From Prostheceraeus crozeri (lineage: Eukaryota; Platyhelminthes; Polycladida; Euryleptidae), in NCBI GenBank assembly GCA_907163375.1, contig CAJQUW010015612.1, positions 124,101 through 188,100 on the forward strand: a stretch of 64,000 nt of DNA, given 5' to 3'. Positions 30,101 to 45,100 of this stretch are shown one piece after another (position 1 is the stretch's first letter; each line of letters opens with the position of its first letter). Below the pieces are notes generated by a model that saw only the letters and a list, made by a program, of their open reading frames with translations, had not been told where the DNA came from and searched no databases. Position numbers and translations under genes: made by a program.

Positions 30101-33100
30101 ATTCGCATCATTCGCATCACGGTTACGCGAATGATGCTCCCATAGCGCGAACAATAAGCACTATCACAATTCGCTTGATCGCGCGTCAAAGCAAAGTTAA
30201 TGGAAACCAATCTTAAATGTTTGTGATTTATCTTTCTCGTGCTATGATTGTTGCATACCAGAGACAATATAGTAAACAATAGGTATTCGAAGGATAGGCA
30301 TTCGCATTTCTTCATCCATCGTCGATTGAGAAGCAAAAATGTTTCACTTGCATTGCAAGTGTTTCACTGAAATACTGTAGCTGCGCCCATATTCAATATA
30401 ATGGGAGTGACACAGCCCACTTTATCAAAATAGCACTTCGTATGTGGCAAATACTTGCCAACAAGTCTACAAAAACTCATGTCCATGTGAACGACCAAGA
30501 TAGATGACCATTTACCTCAACGTCTGACTAACACATAAATTTCCTGACTGATCTGGCAAGCTTTTTCCTTGATATGACAGTCATAGCATTCTTCTATTCC
30601 GAAGTCCGTCATGTCACTTACTAAGGAAACCACCAGCAGTCTAGCACAGACCCTGAGAGACTTTGCTTATAATTGACGAAGCCTTGTGAACATTGAGGCA
30701 TCAGCATGTCTAAATTATCATGCTGCAGTAAAGGCATTTCAACGATGTAGACATTAGGGTCACATGAAAACCGGCTTACGGCTGGCAGCCCACTGCCAGA
30801 GAGTTGTACGTCCAGGTAGCTGCCATATCTTCGTAATTCCTGCCCATAGACATTCCTCTTACATCATTCCTGTCGATGGTTCTATGATCTGAGACTTTCA
30901 TTTGCATAGATAATCTAAATTTGAACAATGCCGTAATTTTGCAAGGGATTTTTGAATAAATCGAGTTTTGGAGCTCATAGACACAGTCGCATGTTTTCTG
31001 ACTTTCGGTCAAAGAAGATTTACCCGCTATTGCGTTACATCTGGCCACCACACACTAGGCTTTCATGATAAACGCGTCTTCTTGAGGGGGGGGGGATGGA
31101 GAAAGTGGAAGACACCAAATGAAGCTCTGATCATGTCGAGGCAAAATAATCTTTTTTTTTGAAATTCAAGGTCAGAATTGAGATAAATTCAAGCTTATAT
31201 TTTGAAATCCGGTTCTATTACAAAAATTTCTCAAATATCAATTTTGAATTTAAAACGTCGAAGTCTAAACAATTTACAAAAGATTTATCATTTTCTGCTC
31301 AGATTGATATGAGAACAGTTTCTTTTATAAATTTGAATAGCTTCAAGATTAATAGGGACGCCTGAAAACATTCAAGGTGAAAATAGTAAATACTAAAATT
31401 CGACCAATCTGTTGAATATTCATTTTCATTAATTTTTTGAACAATTGACTCGAAAAAGCTTGGAAATTTGAAGACGTTTTGACCTTGAAAGTCGCGACTC
31501 TTGAGCATGAAAACATTGGAAACCTTCAATCTTGAAGAAATTCGACATTGAAAAGCCTTTAATTTCGCTGTTAATCTGGCGCGGACACCCTAGATTCACA
31601 GTAGAGTGGCTTGCTTGTTCGAATAAAAAACCTCGAATATTCGCTGGTTGCTTGCATAATACTTATTGATAATTAAGCATTAATAGTGTATTATTAATTC
31701 ACTGTTGACAGTGGTGTCGTAGAAAGGTATTGTGAAAGGAAGCCACATTTATTTGTCGACGAAATGCACGCTTCGGAGAGAATATTCTTGACTACTATAG
31801 TCGTACTTAGTCAACGATCTACAAAACTGCATGAAACAATACTGAATGAAGTGCATACACTTGCATGACTATATGGTATAAACTGCACAGACTGTCTAGT
31901 GCATCTTCGTTTTTGTGTTTTATTTTGTGCGGTAGACAGTCTGAACTGCACGAATAACGTCACTATTTTATGGACGTCTATAATCGTACTATGAGGATTC
32001 CCCATAATAATCACCATAGTAGCACTTAGTGTCCCCGACTGCTCATATTTTCTTTCCACATACCAGCCGCATAGCCATCGGCAATGCATCAGTTGTAGCG
32101 TTTCAATTACCTGATTTAATCATCACCGTCCAAGTTCTTTCTGGGGATGATAATAGTCACTCAAGTCTCATAATTTCCTTTTCATCAATTAGGATTACTG
32201 TTTTTCATAAATAAATTTGCAATAAAATCTACCTAAACTGATAGAACCTAAAACTTCGTAATGTCTTTTCAAAGTTGCGTTTATAACTTTATCTACAAAA
32301 TCATTTTGTTTTATAGCTTAGGAACGGGATATTGATTGTAAGAAGGGTTTAATCCAGACAGAGCAGTTCATTGCAGTGTGATGCGTTCATGCTGCTACTG
32401 CAGTTTGTTTGAAGTTGAGCGTTGCTGGTTTATTTGTTCTTCTGTAGGGAATTTGTCGTGTTTCATACAGAAAACTGAACTTTTGACATTATATTTGTTG
32501 ATGAAATGTTTACCTTGCAACTTATTGGCAGTGAAAAGTGAGGATGCTCGTCTCATTATTTTACGTACAGTAGTTTAAAAGTGTTTTAAGTCAATCGGAA
32601 AATTTCAATATCAGCCAGCAAAATATGTAACAAACGATGCTTCTCATGCCACAATGAAGTTACAAATTTCCATTCGAAGTTGTTAGTGAATACATTAGGA
32701 CTGAAAGTGCTAAATGTTCCAAAAAGTATATTCATGAATGTTTTTATGCTGATTCAAATAGCGTTTCTGTTTTAAATTAGGAAAAGTGGCGCACACATTT
32801 TAAAAGAGTAATAGAAAATTTTTTGAACATGAATTCACCGTGAACATTTAATCATTCATAACACTATAATTCACTAAGTTCGTTTCAAAATTACCCGCAT
32901 TATCAAAATCAAGAGATTTTTAAATGCTTTGAAAAAATTTGTAAGGATTTGTTAAAACAGTACAGTATACTTCCTGACGTTTTTGATTTGTGAACTCGTC
33001 TAGTGATGGTTGGGGACATGAAATCATAGCCTATAAACCGCAGATTTCGTGATTTTGATGAATGCTCGGATTAGTTTTCGAATCAATTCAGATTCATAAA

Positions 33101-36100
33101 TCCTAACACTGATCAAGAACCACGCAGGGAGGTGATGGAGCAATGTGATATTGTGGTATTATCTAACAACAAAAAGCACGTTAAAACCGGAGATGATGAC
33201 GTTTCAATAAAAATGCAATACATGAGTGCATAGAGATTGAACAAAACAGTACAAATATGCGTATTATTCGTATTTTATAAGCATTGTAATTATTTCTGTT
33301 CATGTCTTTGAATCAATCTATCATGTTTTCCGTGATGTTGCTATTGTCGTCAGTCCGTGGTCAGAAATAGACTTTTTCATTTTTCTGAAGGAGGATTTAC
33401 TTATTTAATCAAGTCTTGCATGGCTGACGCTTGTGGAGGGTGTCCGCGCTCCCTGGAAAACCTGGAAAACCCGGAAAACCCGGAAAACACCTGGAAAATG
33501 AAATTTTACCCTGGAAAACCTGGAAAACTCCTGGAAATTTTGAGACTAATGAAGACACTAATTACAAGTTGTTGAAGTCATACTTTCTCTATGGTTGAAG
33601 TGTTTTCTATTTTTTCAGATTTTATTCTTTATATCTCTACTTATTTGTTACAAATATAGCCTTCATTCTCATACAACTTTTTTGTTTTTAGAATATTTCA
33701 GTGACTGGAATCTCCTATCATAACGCATACAACATGAATGAGACCGAACTGCGTGGTATGGTTAACTATTAGCTGTTGTCGAACTTTTCATTTTTTTCTA
33801 GAAATATAATGTAGCCGTCTGATGCATACATTGGTAATTTTTATTTGTAATCACCTACGACTTAAAAATTCAGCCAATTTCATGCCACCTTTCAATTTTT
33901 TTTCGTCAATAATATTAATTTTTATGGTATGCAAGTTCCTTAGCCCAGAACTTTGGGTAGATTTTTCCCGGAATTTTTCCTTCAAATTTGACGCGTGTAT
34001 TTGAGTAAAATTTCCTTGCAGAAAGTCTGGAAATTATCGTTCAAATTTGACCCCTGATTGTTGGTAAATTTCCTGGAAATCCTGGAAAACACCTGGAAAT
34101 TTTCATTCAAATTTGCGAGGACACCGTGCTTGTGTTCTCCTCCCTTTGCAGTTAGATGTCTCTTTAATGTTGAAATGATTTAATTTAGGCAGCTTTCATT
34201 TTGTCAGTATTCATGCTGCATGATTGAATCGGAGCATCCATCATTGTGTGCTTGAAACTGTTTTTAGCCAAAGCCGATTTATTGCGCCATGGACCATTTC
34301 GAGGAACTTCGATTATCCAAGCCTATGGTAGAACCACCATGCTTCAGGAATGGTTCGAATTCTATGGCTTCTCACTAATAAAATGGACATGTTCATGAAA
34401 TTCAACGCTTTATTCTCTCGTATGCATACTAAAGTTGTCATGTGAAGCTGTATATTGTATTTACAAAACGGTCTTGTTAAAGCTGTCCTAGGGAAGGCCT
34501 CAATTCAAATTACAATTTAAATAACAGAACCGTTTTGAACAACATCTAAACTTAAGTTTGCGGAAAATCAATAGCTACCGCAGTTTGAAAGTAGGTCTGT
34601 ACATCTCCACAGACCACTGATTTTCCGGCTTCACTGTCATCAGAGTTACAATTAAGTTTTAGATGTCGCTGATAACGTTTCTGTTACCAAAATTTTATTT
34701 TGAGGATTTCGCTGGGTCAGTTTTATTGAAAACAATTTTGTAAAAATGCTCAAAGAATGATAAGTGATATTGTTTTATTGATCAATTACCTATATTGAAA
34801 AAACATTATATGCTCGGAAACAGATAATGATTTTTTTGAAGTACCTGTTGTGTCTACCTAGAATATGTCAGAATACCTAGAATATATTGTAAGAAGGGTT
34901 CGTCAGATGTCTCTAATATTGACCACTGATTAGATATCTGAAAAGTTGTGATTCAGATAATCAGGGAATCATTTAGAAAATGATCACTCTTAAGGATAGT
35001 TGCTCGATTTCGACACATAACGTTAAATTAAATTAATTTATATAATAAATATAATTAATTTATCACCCTTCGTAAGAGCCATCATGATTGACATGACACG
35101 TGCATTTGACAGAATGCGACCTGCGCTCCTTCTGCCTAAGCAGCTGCACAACCACATTGACCCTGGTCTCATCGCCTTGACACAAAGCTATCTCGCAAGT
35201 CGCAAGCAAGTAGTCGTCTTTCAAGGCGCGACCTCGCGAGAAACGGAAGTATCAGGTGGAGTGCCTCAGGGATCAGTCTTGGGGCCTTGGCTGTGGCTCA
35301 CATATATTTCCGACCTAAATCCCAACAGCGATTTTGACATCTATGCGGATGACGTAACAGTGAGCATTTCCTCTTCGAAAAACAAGCAAGATCTTCACAA
35401 CAAAGCTCAGAACTCAATCAAAGCTATCCAACAATGGTGCATAGAAAACAATATGTCCCTGAGTGCAACCAAAACTGTTGAACTCATCGTCAGTGCAAAA
35501 AAGGAGTACCAAGTCGATCACATTTCCGTTGGAGACAGCTACATACGACAGATGGACTGTGTGAAGCTTCTCGGCGTAACTGTTGATAAACATTTAACTT
35601 TCAAGGATCACGTCGAACTCTGTAGAAAAAAGGCCATGCAGAGAATATTCTGGCTACGAACACTAAAACGTTATGGTGGCAGTAGTCAAGGACTAACTCG
35701 CCTCTATCACACGTGCATTCGGAGCATTTTTGAGTGCGCATCCCCAGCGTGGTTCCCATTTACTTCGAAGATGCTATGGTCATCGAGAGAGTCGAAAAAT
35801 GTGCTCTAAAAGTCATTCATCCTGCTTTGTCCTACGATGAGGCTCTTGAACTGACCAAAACACCTCAAATTATCACGCATTTGAACAAAATGGTCCTCAC
35901 TCAATTTATGAAAATGAAGAAGACTCATCATCCTCTCCACCATCTTATCCCTGTCAGACAGGAAGACATTAGTCGGCGAGACACGAGAGGGTCGAACAGA
36001 CTGCGAATTCCACGTCATCGTTTGATACGTCGAAGGAAATCCTTTGTGGTGTATGCCACACAACTTTATAATTCAAACAGTGTTGTGTAGCTTTTTATTT

Positions 36101-39100
36101 TTTATGTGATCAGTAACTGTCTGTAACTACAAATGATTGAATTCATTTGAGAATAAAAATCTCTCTCTCTCTTCCAATTCCAATCAGGAAATCTTCAAAT
36201 GGAGAACCTCCAAAATGTGTTTTCTAGCTAAAGAGGACAATTAACACCGGCTGACATTCCGTAAACTTCGTCCATATCCTGGACTGGACACTGTCTGAGT
36301 AACCCCTCGTGACGGCAGAAAAGCCGTTTTCAACACAAACATGGGCTCCTCGTAAACGCCGACGATATTAGATGCATTTCACAACACACTCTGGCGTCAC
36401 CCATCAGCGGCAGACAGACATTTAGTTAGCAAGATTGGAGAAATGGGGTACATGTCAAGCTTTGGCAACCTATAAAATGAGAACTATCTATTACTTTGCT
36501 GAGTAGCCCTAAAGCTGTGAGCCATCCATTTTATTTTGCAAGAAAATGCTCTGCATCTTATCTCTGTATAGATGGTTTATAAAGGCTGTCAATCAAAGAT
36601 TGCCTTTGAAATGAAAGAGAAAATGTTTCGTTTTCCATGTGTTTAAGCTTTAATTACTCTCGCCACAAGTAATCGTAAGTTCAACTCCCTCGTGTATAGG
36701 GTCATTAGGCATTAAAGTGTGCACTATAATGCAGTTCTTTGTGGTACATCTAATGTGAAATAATGCATTTCAATTCCTTGATCATGAAAATCAAAACCGC
36801 TTTAATTTTGGTTATAGCGACATGTTTCGCCTGTTCACGCTACACACAGGACTGAAATGCAAGTTACAGATGATGAATTTTAAGCACAAATCAAGACAAC
36901 AGACTTTCCGACACATAGAAAGATGATAAAAACTGACATTATCGATCTGTGACAGATAAATTCAATGTCAGAAATTTAGCTTGCGAATGTCCTTAAAAGT
37001 GCTCCATTTTTGTATTCTCCTATGCGTGGGAACATTTTTACAAGGATTTAATAAGCGGCGGTTGCTGGAATCATTCCCGATCAACTGAGGATTGTAAATG
37101 GGGTTTGAATATTGAACTTTATGAACATCATCTCTTCTTCCAGTCTACGAAAATATCCCAAGAAACACGAATATTATCTCCTGTGGAATATTATCTCTTT
37201 GCAAATCAGCCGCTAGCAATTGTTTTATAAGCCACTTCATTATTTATAGATCATTGGTTATCATCTTCTGTTCTCTGTCATGTTTTTTATCTTTCAGCTC
37301 CTTCCTGTATATTATCCCAATGAAGCCGAAGTGGATAATCCTCAACTTTTCGCTGACAACGTTCGCAAGCTGATGGCTGAGTAAGTCTTTCACACACAAA
37401 GTTTTGTCATCTCATTAACCTATCTTCAGATTAATAGTGATGGTTTTCTCGATGATATGGGCGTGTCATAGATTGTTAGGTTAAATTGACAATGATAAAT
37501 ATTTCAATGATTCTGTCTGCGTTATTATTGCATTAGTTCAACTTCACGTAATTGACAGTATTCTTTTCATCAATGAGATTACTGAGCGTTTCTCCTTTTT
37601 TGCTTAATGCCATGATCAGTGCCTTCTCTAAAATATAAATGAGTTACATCTCCTTTTATATTTTTGTGGCAACAATATAGTCAATATTTTGTCGTTACTT
37701 CGACTTCTTTAGCAATTACAGACGACGTGATTATACATGTATAATATGTAATCAGTGTTTTTTAAGGTGTTCCACGGGTCACATTCTGCACCGTGGAATT
37801 TTCTACTTGTACCGTGGATTTTAAACGTTCATCCGTTACATGTGGTGAGTCATAGCCAACACTATCAATACCCAGAATTCATCTCAAGATAGCTCATTAA
37901 CATGCAGAATCGCGAGTAAAATTCACTGCCAAATGCTATACTGCATTCATGACTTCTGTTTTTGCATATAAATCCTGAGTGCGTTAGGCGTACACTAATT
38001 AAAAGTCGATCTTGAGACGATTTGAGTATGACCCGTGGGAATGATCAGATGATCCGTAGCATAAACCTTAAAAAACCCTAATATAATATATAAAAAACCA
38101 ATGTATCTGTCTGCAAATTTATGATCTTCTATGAGCTGCTAATCCAATGGTATGAGAAGGAGCACATTCCCGCGGCGGATTTCTAATTTGGGTAAATCGC
38201 AATATTCGAATCTTTTTGTCTTGTTTAACGAGGTCGTCGTAAACAGCTTTCTTGAATGAGAGCAACTTCTTGCGTGAGAGGTAGCGCTGTTTTTCGTGTT
38301 GAACTTGTTCAGGAGTGAATGCCTTTCTTAGTAATTTGGATTGCTTTCATATATCTACTTCATTTAAGTTGCTCGTTATTTTAGTCCAATACAGTTTTTT
38401 AATAAATTTCGTATTGGTACCACTTTGTAAATGAAGGCATAGAAGAGGAAAGTGTGTTGTCTCATGGCCTCGTCTGTTCTCTACGGTGAGATACAACAGT
38501 ACTGTACAAGCATCGGCTAACTGTCGATAGATAAAACGTCAGAATACATTTCAACAGTACACAAGCACTATCACAATCAATTTCATGACTGGTTGACCGA
38601 TGCCTGTAGGCCTACAGTTCTACTGCATCTCACCATAGAGAACAACCGAAGCCATGAGACAACATAGTTTTCTCTTCTATGCGTCCAATGGAATTTGTTA
38701 ATTTCATGTTACCGACTGTTTACATACTTGATCATCATATTGAAATATGATAAATGAAACAATGACTCCTCTTAGTTAGGTTTACATAACGTCCAAATTT
38801 AATCTCAAGAGCAGCAATACTTAATAATCATTAATTACATTACAACTTAATGCTTAATTAAATTTCCTTAACTGGGAAGTTAAGCGTAGCTACCTTTGAT
38901 AGTTCGAAAACAGTGTCTGCGAGGAGTTGGATAGGTTTCGTTTCTTATTTATCAGCGAGGAGTTGAAGTAAGCATTTGAAGTCGGCGGAGAGAGCGATAT
39001 TTTGCAGTGAAGTGCGTGGGAATGAATACTGTCAATCAAGATATTTTCTGATTAAGGTAACTGAAATCATATTATTTACACCTGATCTTATTATGATTGT

Positions 39101-42100
39101 CATCATGCTCAGTGGCATTACTTAGCTGAGCTCATGTAGATATAGGACTGTGCGTGGTGTATCTGTTATTTCTGCTTTCATCGGTGTTGCAATGACATTT
39201 TCCACTCATTCTAATTTGCTGATTGGAAAAAGTAAATCATAGAATTACCTTACCTTAATTACTTAATCGGAAAGAATGGGGTGAATAATTTTTAGAATCC
39301 AGAGTTTGAATCTTAGCAGAGATGAAGGTGAGAGTTTGATAAAGTTTTGTAGAAGCTACAACCTCGATGTCTCAACATCAAGACTTCAGCTTGAATCTTA
39401 GTAGAGATGCAAGGCGAATTATGCTTGTGAGGGGAGAGGAAAATGGCGGTCATTTGATATCAACAATGTAAACGCTGCTTTTCCGATTAAGCCTAGCTTA
39501 TTTTTCAATTCTCGGCCACTTGCCAATTCCGGACATTGAATTTCTGTATCATGAAAATGAAACTGTATGAAAATCACGACTGCATCATAGAGACGTATGG
39601 GTCAAGTAAGGTGACAGTCACTTGCAAGTAGCGGCAAAACAAAATTTAAAGAGACCTATGAAGTCTGCATCTAATTCTTTAAAACTATTAGTATTTTCCT
39701 AGTACTTTATACAATTTGCATTTGACTCTTTTAAATATGTACACTTGTAATAAAAGACAGAGACCCCACGTTCCAGACTTTAGGGCCCTGATTAGCTTTC
39801 TCTGGAAAATCTATAACACTGCGCATTGATGCGAACAGGTGCGACTAGCTCACTTTGCTAATTAAATTTCAATCGATAGTTTCCTTGATGCGTTCTTGTC
39901 TACAGTTTTGTATTCATGTCTACAGCGGGATTTAATTGAAAAAAAGTAATCAGTGACACCCCGAATCTCCATGGAAGTGAGAATAGGGGTTCGACTGAAT
40001 AGTACAACATGATTATTGATTAGAGACCGAAATGTAATTTATTCATTTTGAAAAAAATGAATGTTCACTATAATGGGTGATGGGGAGATACTTGAAACAG
40101 GGAAATTTTCGCGAAAATGAAAATTAGCGATTTTTTTCTTTTTCATTTCTATCTAACCACTGTGTAGGATCCTGCTTTGAAACCTTATAATTACTTTGTA
40201 TGTATATAACCAAGCAACATCTCTACTATCATGAACAGAAAAATGTACATAATAATACATTGCAAACAAACAACATTACGCATTGCAGATCGTAGACTGC
40301 TGATAAATTGCGCATCATTCATGTGAGTTTATTTCGGGCTGTATCTTCAGCTTGCGCAAAGCCTGACCATTCCAGTTGGCAAGTGTTGACTGCTGACAAG
40401 CGAGCTTTTTATTATTGTTGTAAGATATCTAGCTACTCAGGTATTATAATAATGATTCGATATGTTGGATTGTAATATTTTATTAAGGATGAAAGAATTC
40501 ACGAAATTCGCCTTTTTTGCCGATTCGGGAAAATCCAGCTAAGCGGAAGTTTCACGGTTTGCAGCACGTTGCGTTAGATTATAGACCAGCTATGATAAAA
40601 TTTGTCGGACAAAAAGCTTATTTTCGCCCCTTTTAAGGTCGCTCGTGTTTCTAGTATCATGAATCCTTTGATAGGACTCCCATTAATGTGTATAAAAGTA
40701 TTTCTTGCATTTTCCTTCACATTTTTATCGAACGGCTTAATTTACAATGATTGAAAGGAATAAACATTAGAACAAAGCGTCACACAAAAGATGTGCGTTT
40801 GGTAGGTACTCAATCTCACGATAACTCAAGTCATCCAGACCTGTTGCTGTAACGAACATTCTACGCTTGTGCGATTGATGACAATAATTGACATTGTGTT
40901 CCATTGTTACGGCAATAGAAATTCAATTACTAATTTCTCCTAGGAGCTCAAGTCTACCCAGAGTTGAATCATTTATGAGTGAAATAAGCATACTCCAAAT
41001 GCGACAATTATTGTTTTTATTATTGAATTTCTATTACTGTAACAATGGAACACAATGAGTTACATAAATCTTGATAATACTTGCAAGTAATTTTATTTGC
41101 CATCTGTTTGTGATACTCCTGCTGTGCATGAAGAATTCTTTAAACAGTTTTGAATTTCTCTACGACTCTTCGTCATATTTCAGTGCGTTAGACATTCCAA
41201 TGACTGACCACTCATTTGAAGATTGTCGCCTAATGATGCTGGCGAAGAAGCACAATTTACCTATGGCCTCTGGAATCGTCGAATTCTCGAAACTTAGTCG
41301 GAAATTGAATTTGAATTACGATGCCATGACAGAAATGTTGGAGCGGTTCACAGAAATAGCTCATGCTTATGAGCAAAAATCATCGATGAGGGGAAGAGGT
41401 TCGAAGCAGTCCAAAGTACATCCTGTTGTAATTACTTTCGACGAGTTTGCGGAATATCTCGGCTTATTGCCAAGTCCTGCTTTGAAGCGTGTCTTCGATT
41501 TGTATGATCGGGTGAGAGATTGCCTCATATACAAAGATTTGTTGATCATCTTTTGTATTCAGATTCAATTACTCAGATGACGAATTAGTCATTTCAAAAA
41601 ACGTGATTGTCATCGACAACAATTTTAATTGACAGTTTTCAGTTGTCCGATAATTCAACAGCGAATATGTGACATTGTTGAAACTATCAATTTGTATAGC
41701 ACAATTACTGAGCAATCGCCAAGTAATCATGCCAATGGTCCATGTTTTAAGTTCGAATTAGCATTTTCCAAATCAACTTCAGAAAAGGACAAATTGTAGA
41801 AAGACAGCTATCTAAAGCTGAGAATCAGCCATTTTAATTAGTGATGAAATGTGATAAGGCTATCGTGACGTGGCTTTCTTACACTTAAATGCATTTGAAT
41901 AAGATCAAAAAGTGAAAGACGATTATGAAAAGTTCCATTAAGCAGGTGCTCGCTCGCTATATTTTTATCTAATGTAATCACAACTGTTAGAAAGCATTGT
42001 CGACTTCTTTTCTTGCTTTACTGATACATTGTAAAAGACGATTAGTCGCTTTGTCGCAACTGTTTTCCTAAATACTGTAGACAAGGTAGGAAACTAGGTA

Positions 42101-45100
42101 GCCAAAGAATTAAAGATTTTAATAGCAGAGATTTTAATACCATTTTTCTTGTTCAGTCTGGATCTAGTGAAGCTGATTTGCTGACCAGGCGAAGTGAATT
42201 GTATAGTGTTATTATTGTAGTTCACTGACCAAGCTTCAGATTTCATTCTCATGCAAATTATCTCATTGAGAAATGTTAATATAAAAACCAGAAATTTTGG
42301 CTCTATCTTCATCTCAATATTGCCTTGTATATCAAATATATAAATAGCTGAGGTTCTGTGGTATGATAAGAGAGACAAAATGAACAACGTTTGCATGAAA
42401 ATTTGTATTCATTTTATCAAGTAAATAGAAATTGACATTTGACGAGAGGTTAAACACCTGCAAGCTCCTGGAGATTCGAAATTTCAATTTGTCAACATAA
42501 GAAAATCCGTGGGCTTTAGTATGAACTAGAGCTGGAACGATTAGCCAACATTCAAAAATGTTGATCATGATCAGTGTTCAAAAGTTTGATTATGATTATG
42601 ATTGATTGAAGTGTTGAAGAATGTGATTATGATTAAGGTGGCCATTGGCTTGATTATGATTATGTTTGATTAAGGTGTTCAAAATTCTGATTATGATTGA
42701 TGCGGTCAGATGCTTTACCATGAACGCTGGGTAGGTTGAATATGATGATGATTGGGGCTTTCAGACGCTTTGTCGAGTCAATGATGAAATTTGTAGCGCG
42801 TTTAAATAATAATTAGATTGAGTGTTTAAAAAATGGCTACTTTTCTGACACCGTTATTATAAATTTATTCCCAAATTTTCGGTGTACACCTTCTTCTGGG
42901 GAAGCAAAATTGGAAAGGTGACAATTCATTTCAACGGATGTTTACGAAAACATTTAAAGAAAATAGTAGCTGAAGATATCATTGCATGGAAAAAGACATA
43001 GTTTTTCTATAGTATAAATGCATGCGCTAAATGGGAACCTCTCAGAGGCAGGTAGCCCTAGATAGCGAAAAAATGCTAGCTAGGGTTCCCTGCCGCAAAC
43101 CTACCTTCTATGTTAGGTGCAGTTGTACATATAAATATTTTGAAAGAAAAAATAAATTGAGAAAATTACATGTATGTCTTATTTTGCACGTTCATTAGCT
43201 GTTGTTGAGGTCTGTTCTTAATTTCTTTTTCTTCTGCCATTCTTTTTGTTGCTGTGTTGATGATTCCTCTATGTAAATTTGCCATTGAATTATATTTGAT
43301 GATATAATCTCGTGTGAAGCTAGATGTTTTAAGACTTCTGATTCAGTGCATTTAAGATGTTCGTTTATTCTTGATCTGACAGTTCGGGCAGTTTCTCCTA
43401 TATACATCTTTGGACAGTTGTTATATGTGCATTTCATCATGTATGCAGAGTTCTTCGTGTTACATTGATCCCGCTTCAAAGCACAGCTACAAGCGATGCA
43501 GTTCACGTAAGGACAAGCCGAAGATCTCTTGTCTAATATTCTTCGAAGTGGTGGATTTGAGAAAGCGGGTCGAACATAGTCTGATAAATGTGCTCGCTTC
43601 AAGAGTTCATGAACTTTACTCTTATGCTTAGAATTAATGAATGGAAGACGAATATAATATGGCTTTTGATTATTTGATGATGATTGTTCGTTGTTCTTTT
43701 TGATTATCGAAGCCTGCTTTAAGAATTCCTTTAAAGCCATTTCTTTTGAATTTCAATTTGATCTTTTCAATACTCGTTTCCACAATTATACACTCAATCA
43801 CCACAGACCGATAGCATATCTAAAATGTATTATTCAATAATTAGATTAGTGATAAAATATTTGATACTGTGCAGTGATAGCAGTTTCAATCTAAACTCAC
43901 ACTATTCATCTACACTCCTTTGTTCAATTGATAATACTGAAATGGCAGATTTTGAATATATTGTCTTGGCTATTTTTCATGTTTTGAATGTAGTTGGAAA
44001 GAGTCAATATTGTAAGAAGGTGGTTTTATTTTCTTTTTTGTCATTTTTTAATTTATTTCAGTTAACATCCGTTAAAAGTTTAAAAACATATCTTCAGTCA
44101 TTCTTTGATTACCTGCTAAAACAGTCTTCTAGTTGTCTTATATTCCTCATAGGTACACAATCTGCGTATAGCGGGTCATGGCTACACGTGAGTCCAGTGT
44201 CAAGCATTGGTACAATGTCAGATAGTGACACTCTTCAAAAAGCAGTTGCACTTCGTGTAGGTGCAACAGTTTGCCCAGAATTTCACATTTACAGATGTGG
44301 AGAAGTATTCGACAAATATGGACTGCATACCCTATCTTGTCGATATAGTGCAGGACACATTGACAAGACACGGTAATCGGTAAATGTTTAATACAATCTA
44401 AACATTAGGTTACCTGTTTATGACATTCAACAACTGCATTATGCATGACGTCCGATGTTCTGAAGTCAGTATTTTCAGAAAGCAGTGCATAACAAAAGTA
44501 AAAATTGTTTTTTCAGAATCGATCTGGAACTATTGATTTTCGCGAATACGTCATTGGTCTTTCTCTTATTTCTTCTCCAGCCAACTCAGATGAGACAATT
44601 GAAAATGCATTTCGGGTAAGTGGTCAATGCTTTACAATTTTACAAATACAATATAATAAACAACAATGGACAAATTTAGGACAAATCAATGAGCTTAGAA
44701 ATATTACACCTTAGAAGTAAATGCGGAGAATTATATATGATAGAGATCGTTAGTCCCGGAATCATTTATTGTGCGTAATTTATCCATGGTACAATGTGGA
44801 AAAAAGAAAACAATGTATTCCGTAATGATGTTATCTGTATCTATGCATGTGAAAGATATTTCAGAACTCTCAGTTGGCGCATATCTGCACATGTATTCAT
44901 AGCACCGCTGCCCGCTTTTTTCTTACATGGTAGAATAAAATACCTACTCTAAATATAATCGCGAAATGAAAAATAATTGGGTGAAATCAATCTCATCTGA
45001 TTGATCAATAATCAAAATGATCGCCAGCCAATGCACTTTTGATTCTTCTATCGAACGAAAATACGAAAGAAGAAAAGCTACGGATGGGTACTTTTGATGA

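Noticed and set aside
33357-33575. Open frame with LENLENPENPEN repeats
   Set aside because: It is a translation of the CCTGGAAAA subterminal array of a MITE, not a protein gene.
41071-41183. Upstream part of the 169-codon open frame over exon f
   Set aside because: A clear 3' splice site (ATATTTCAG) with the right phase lies at 41183; the upstream residues have no family similarity and are intron.
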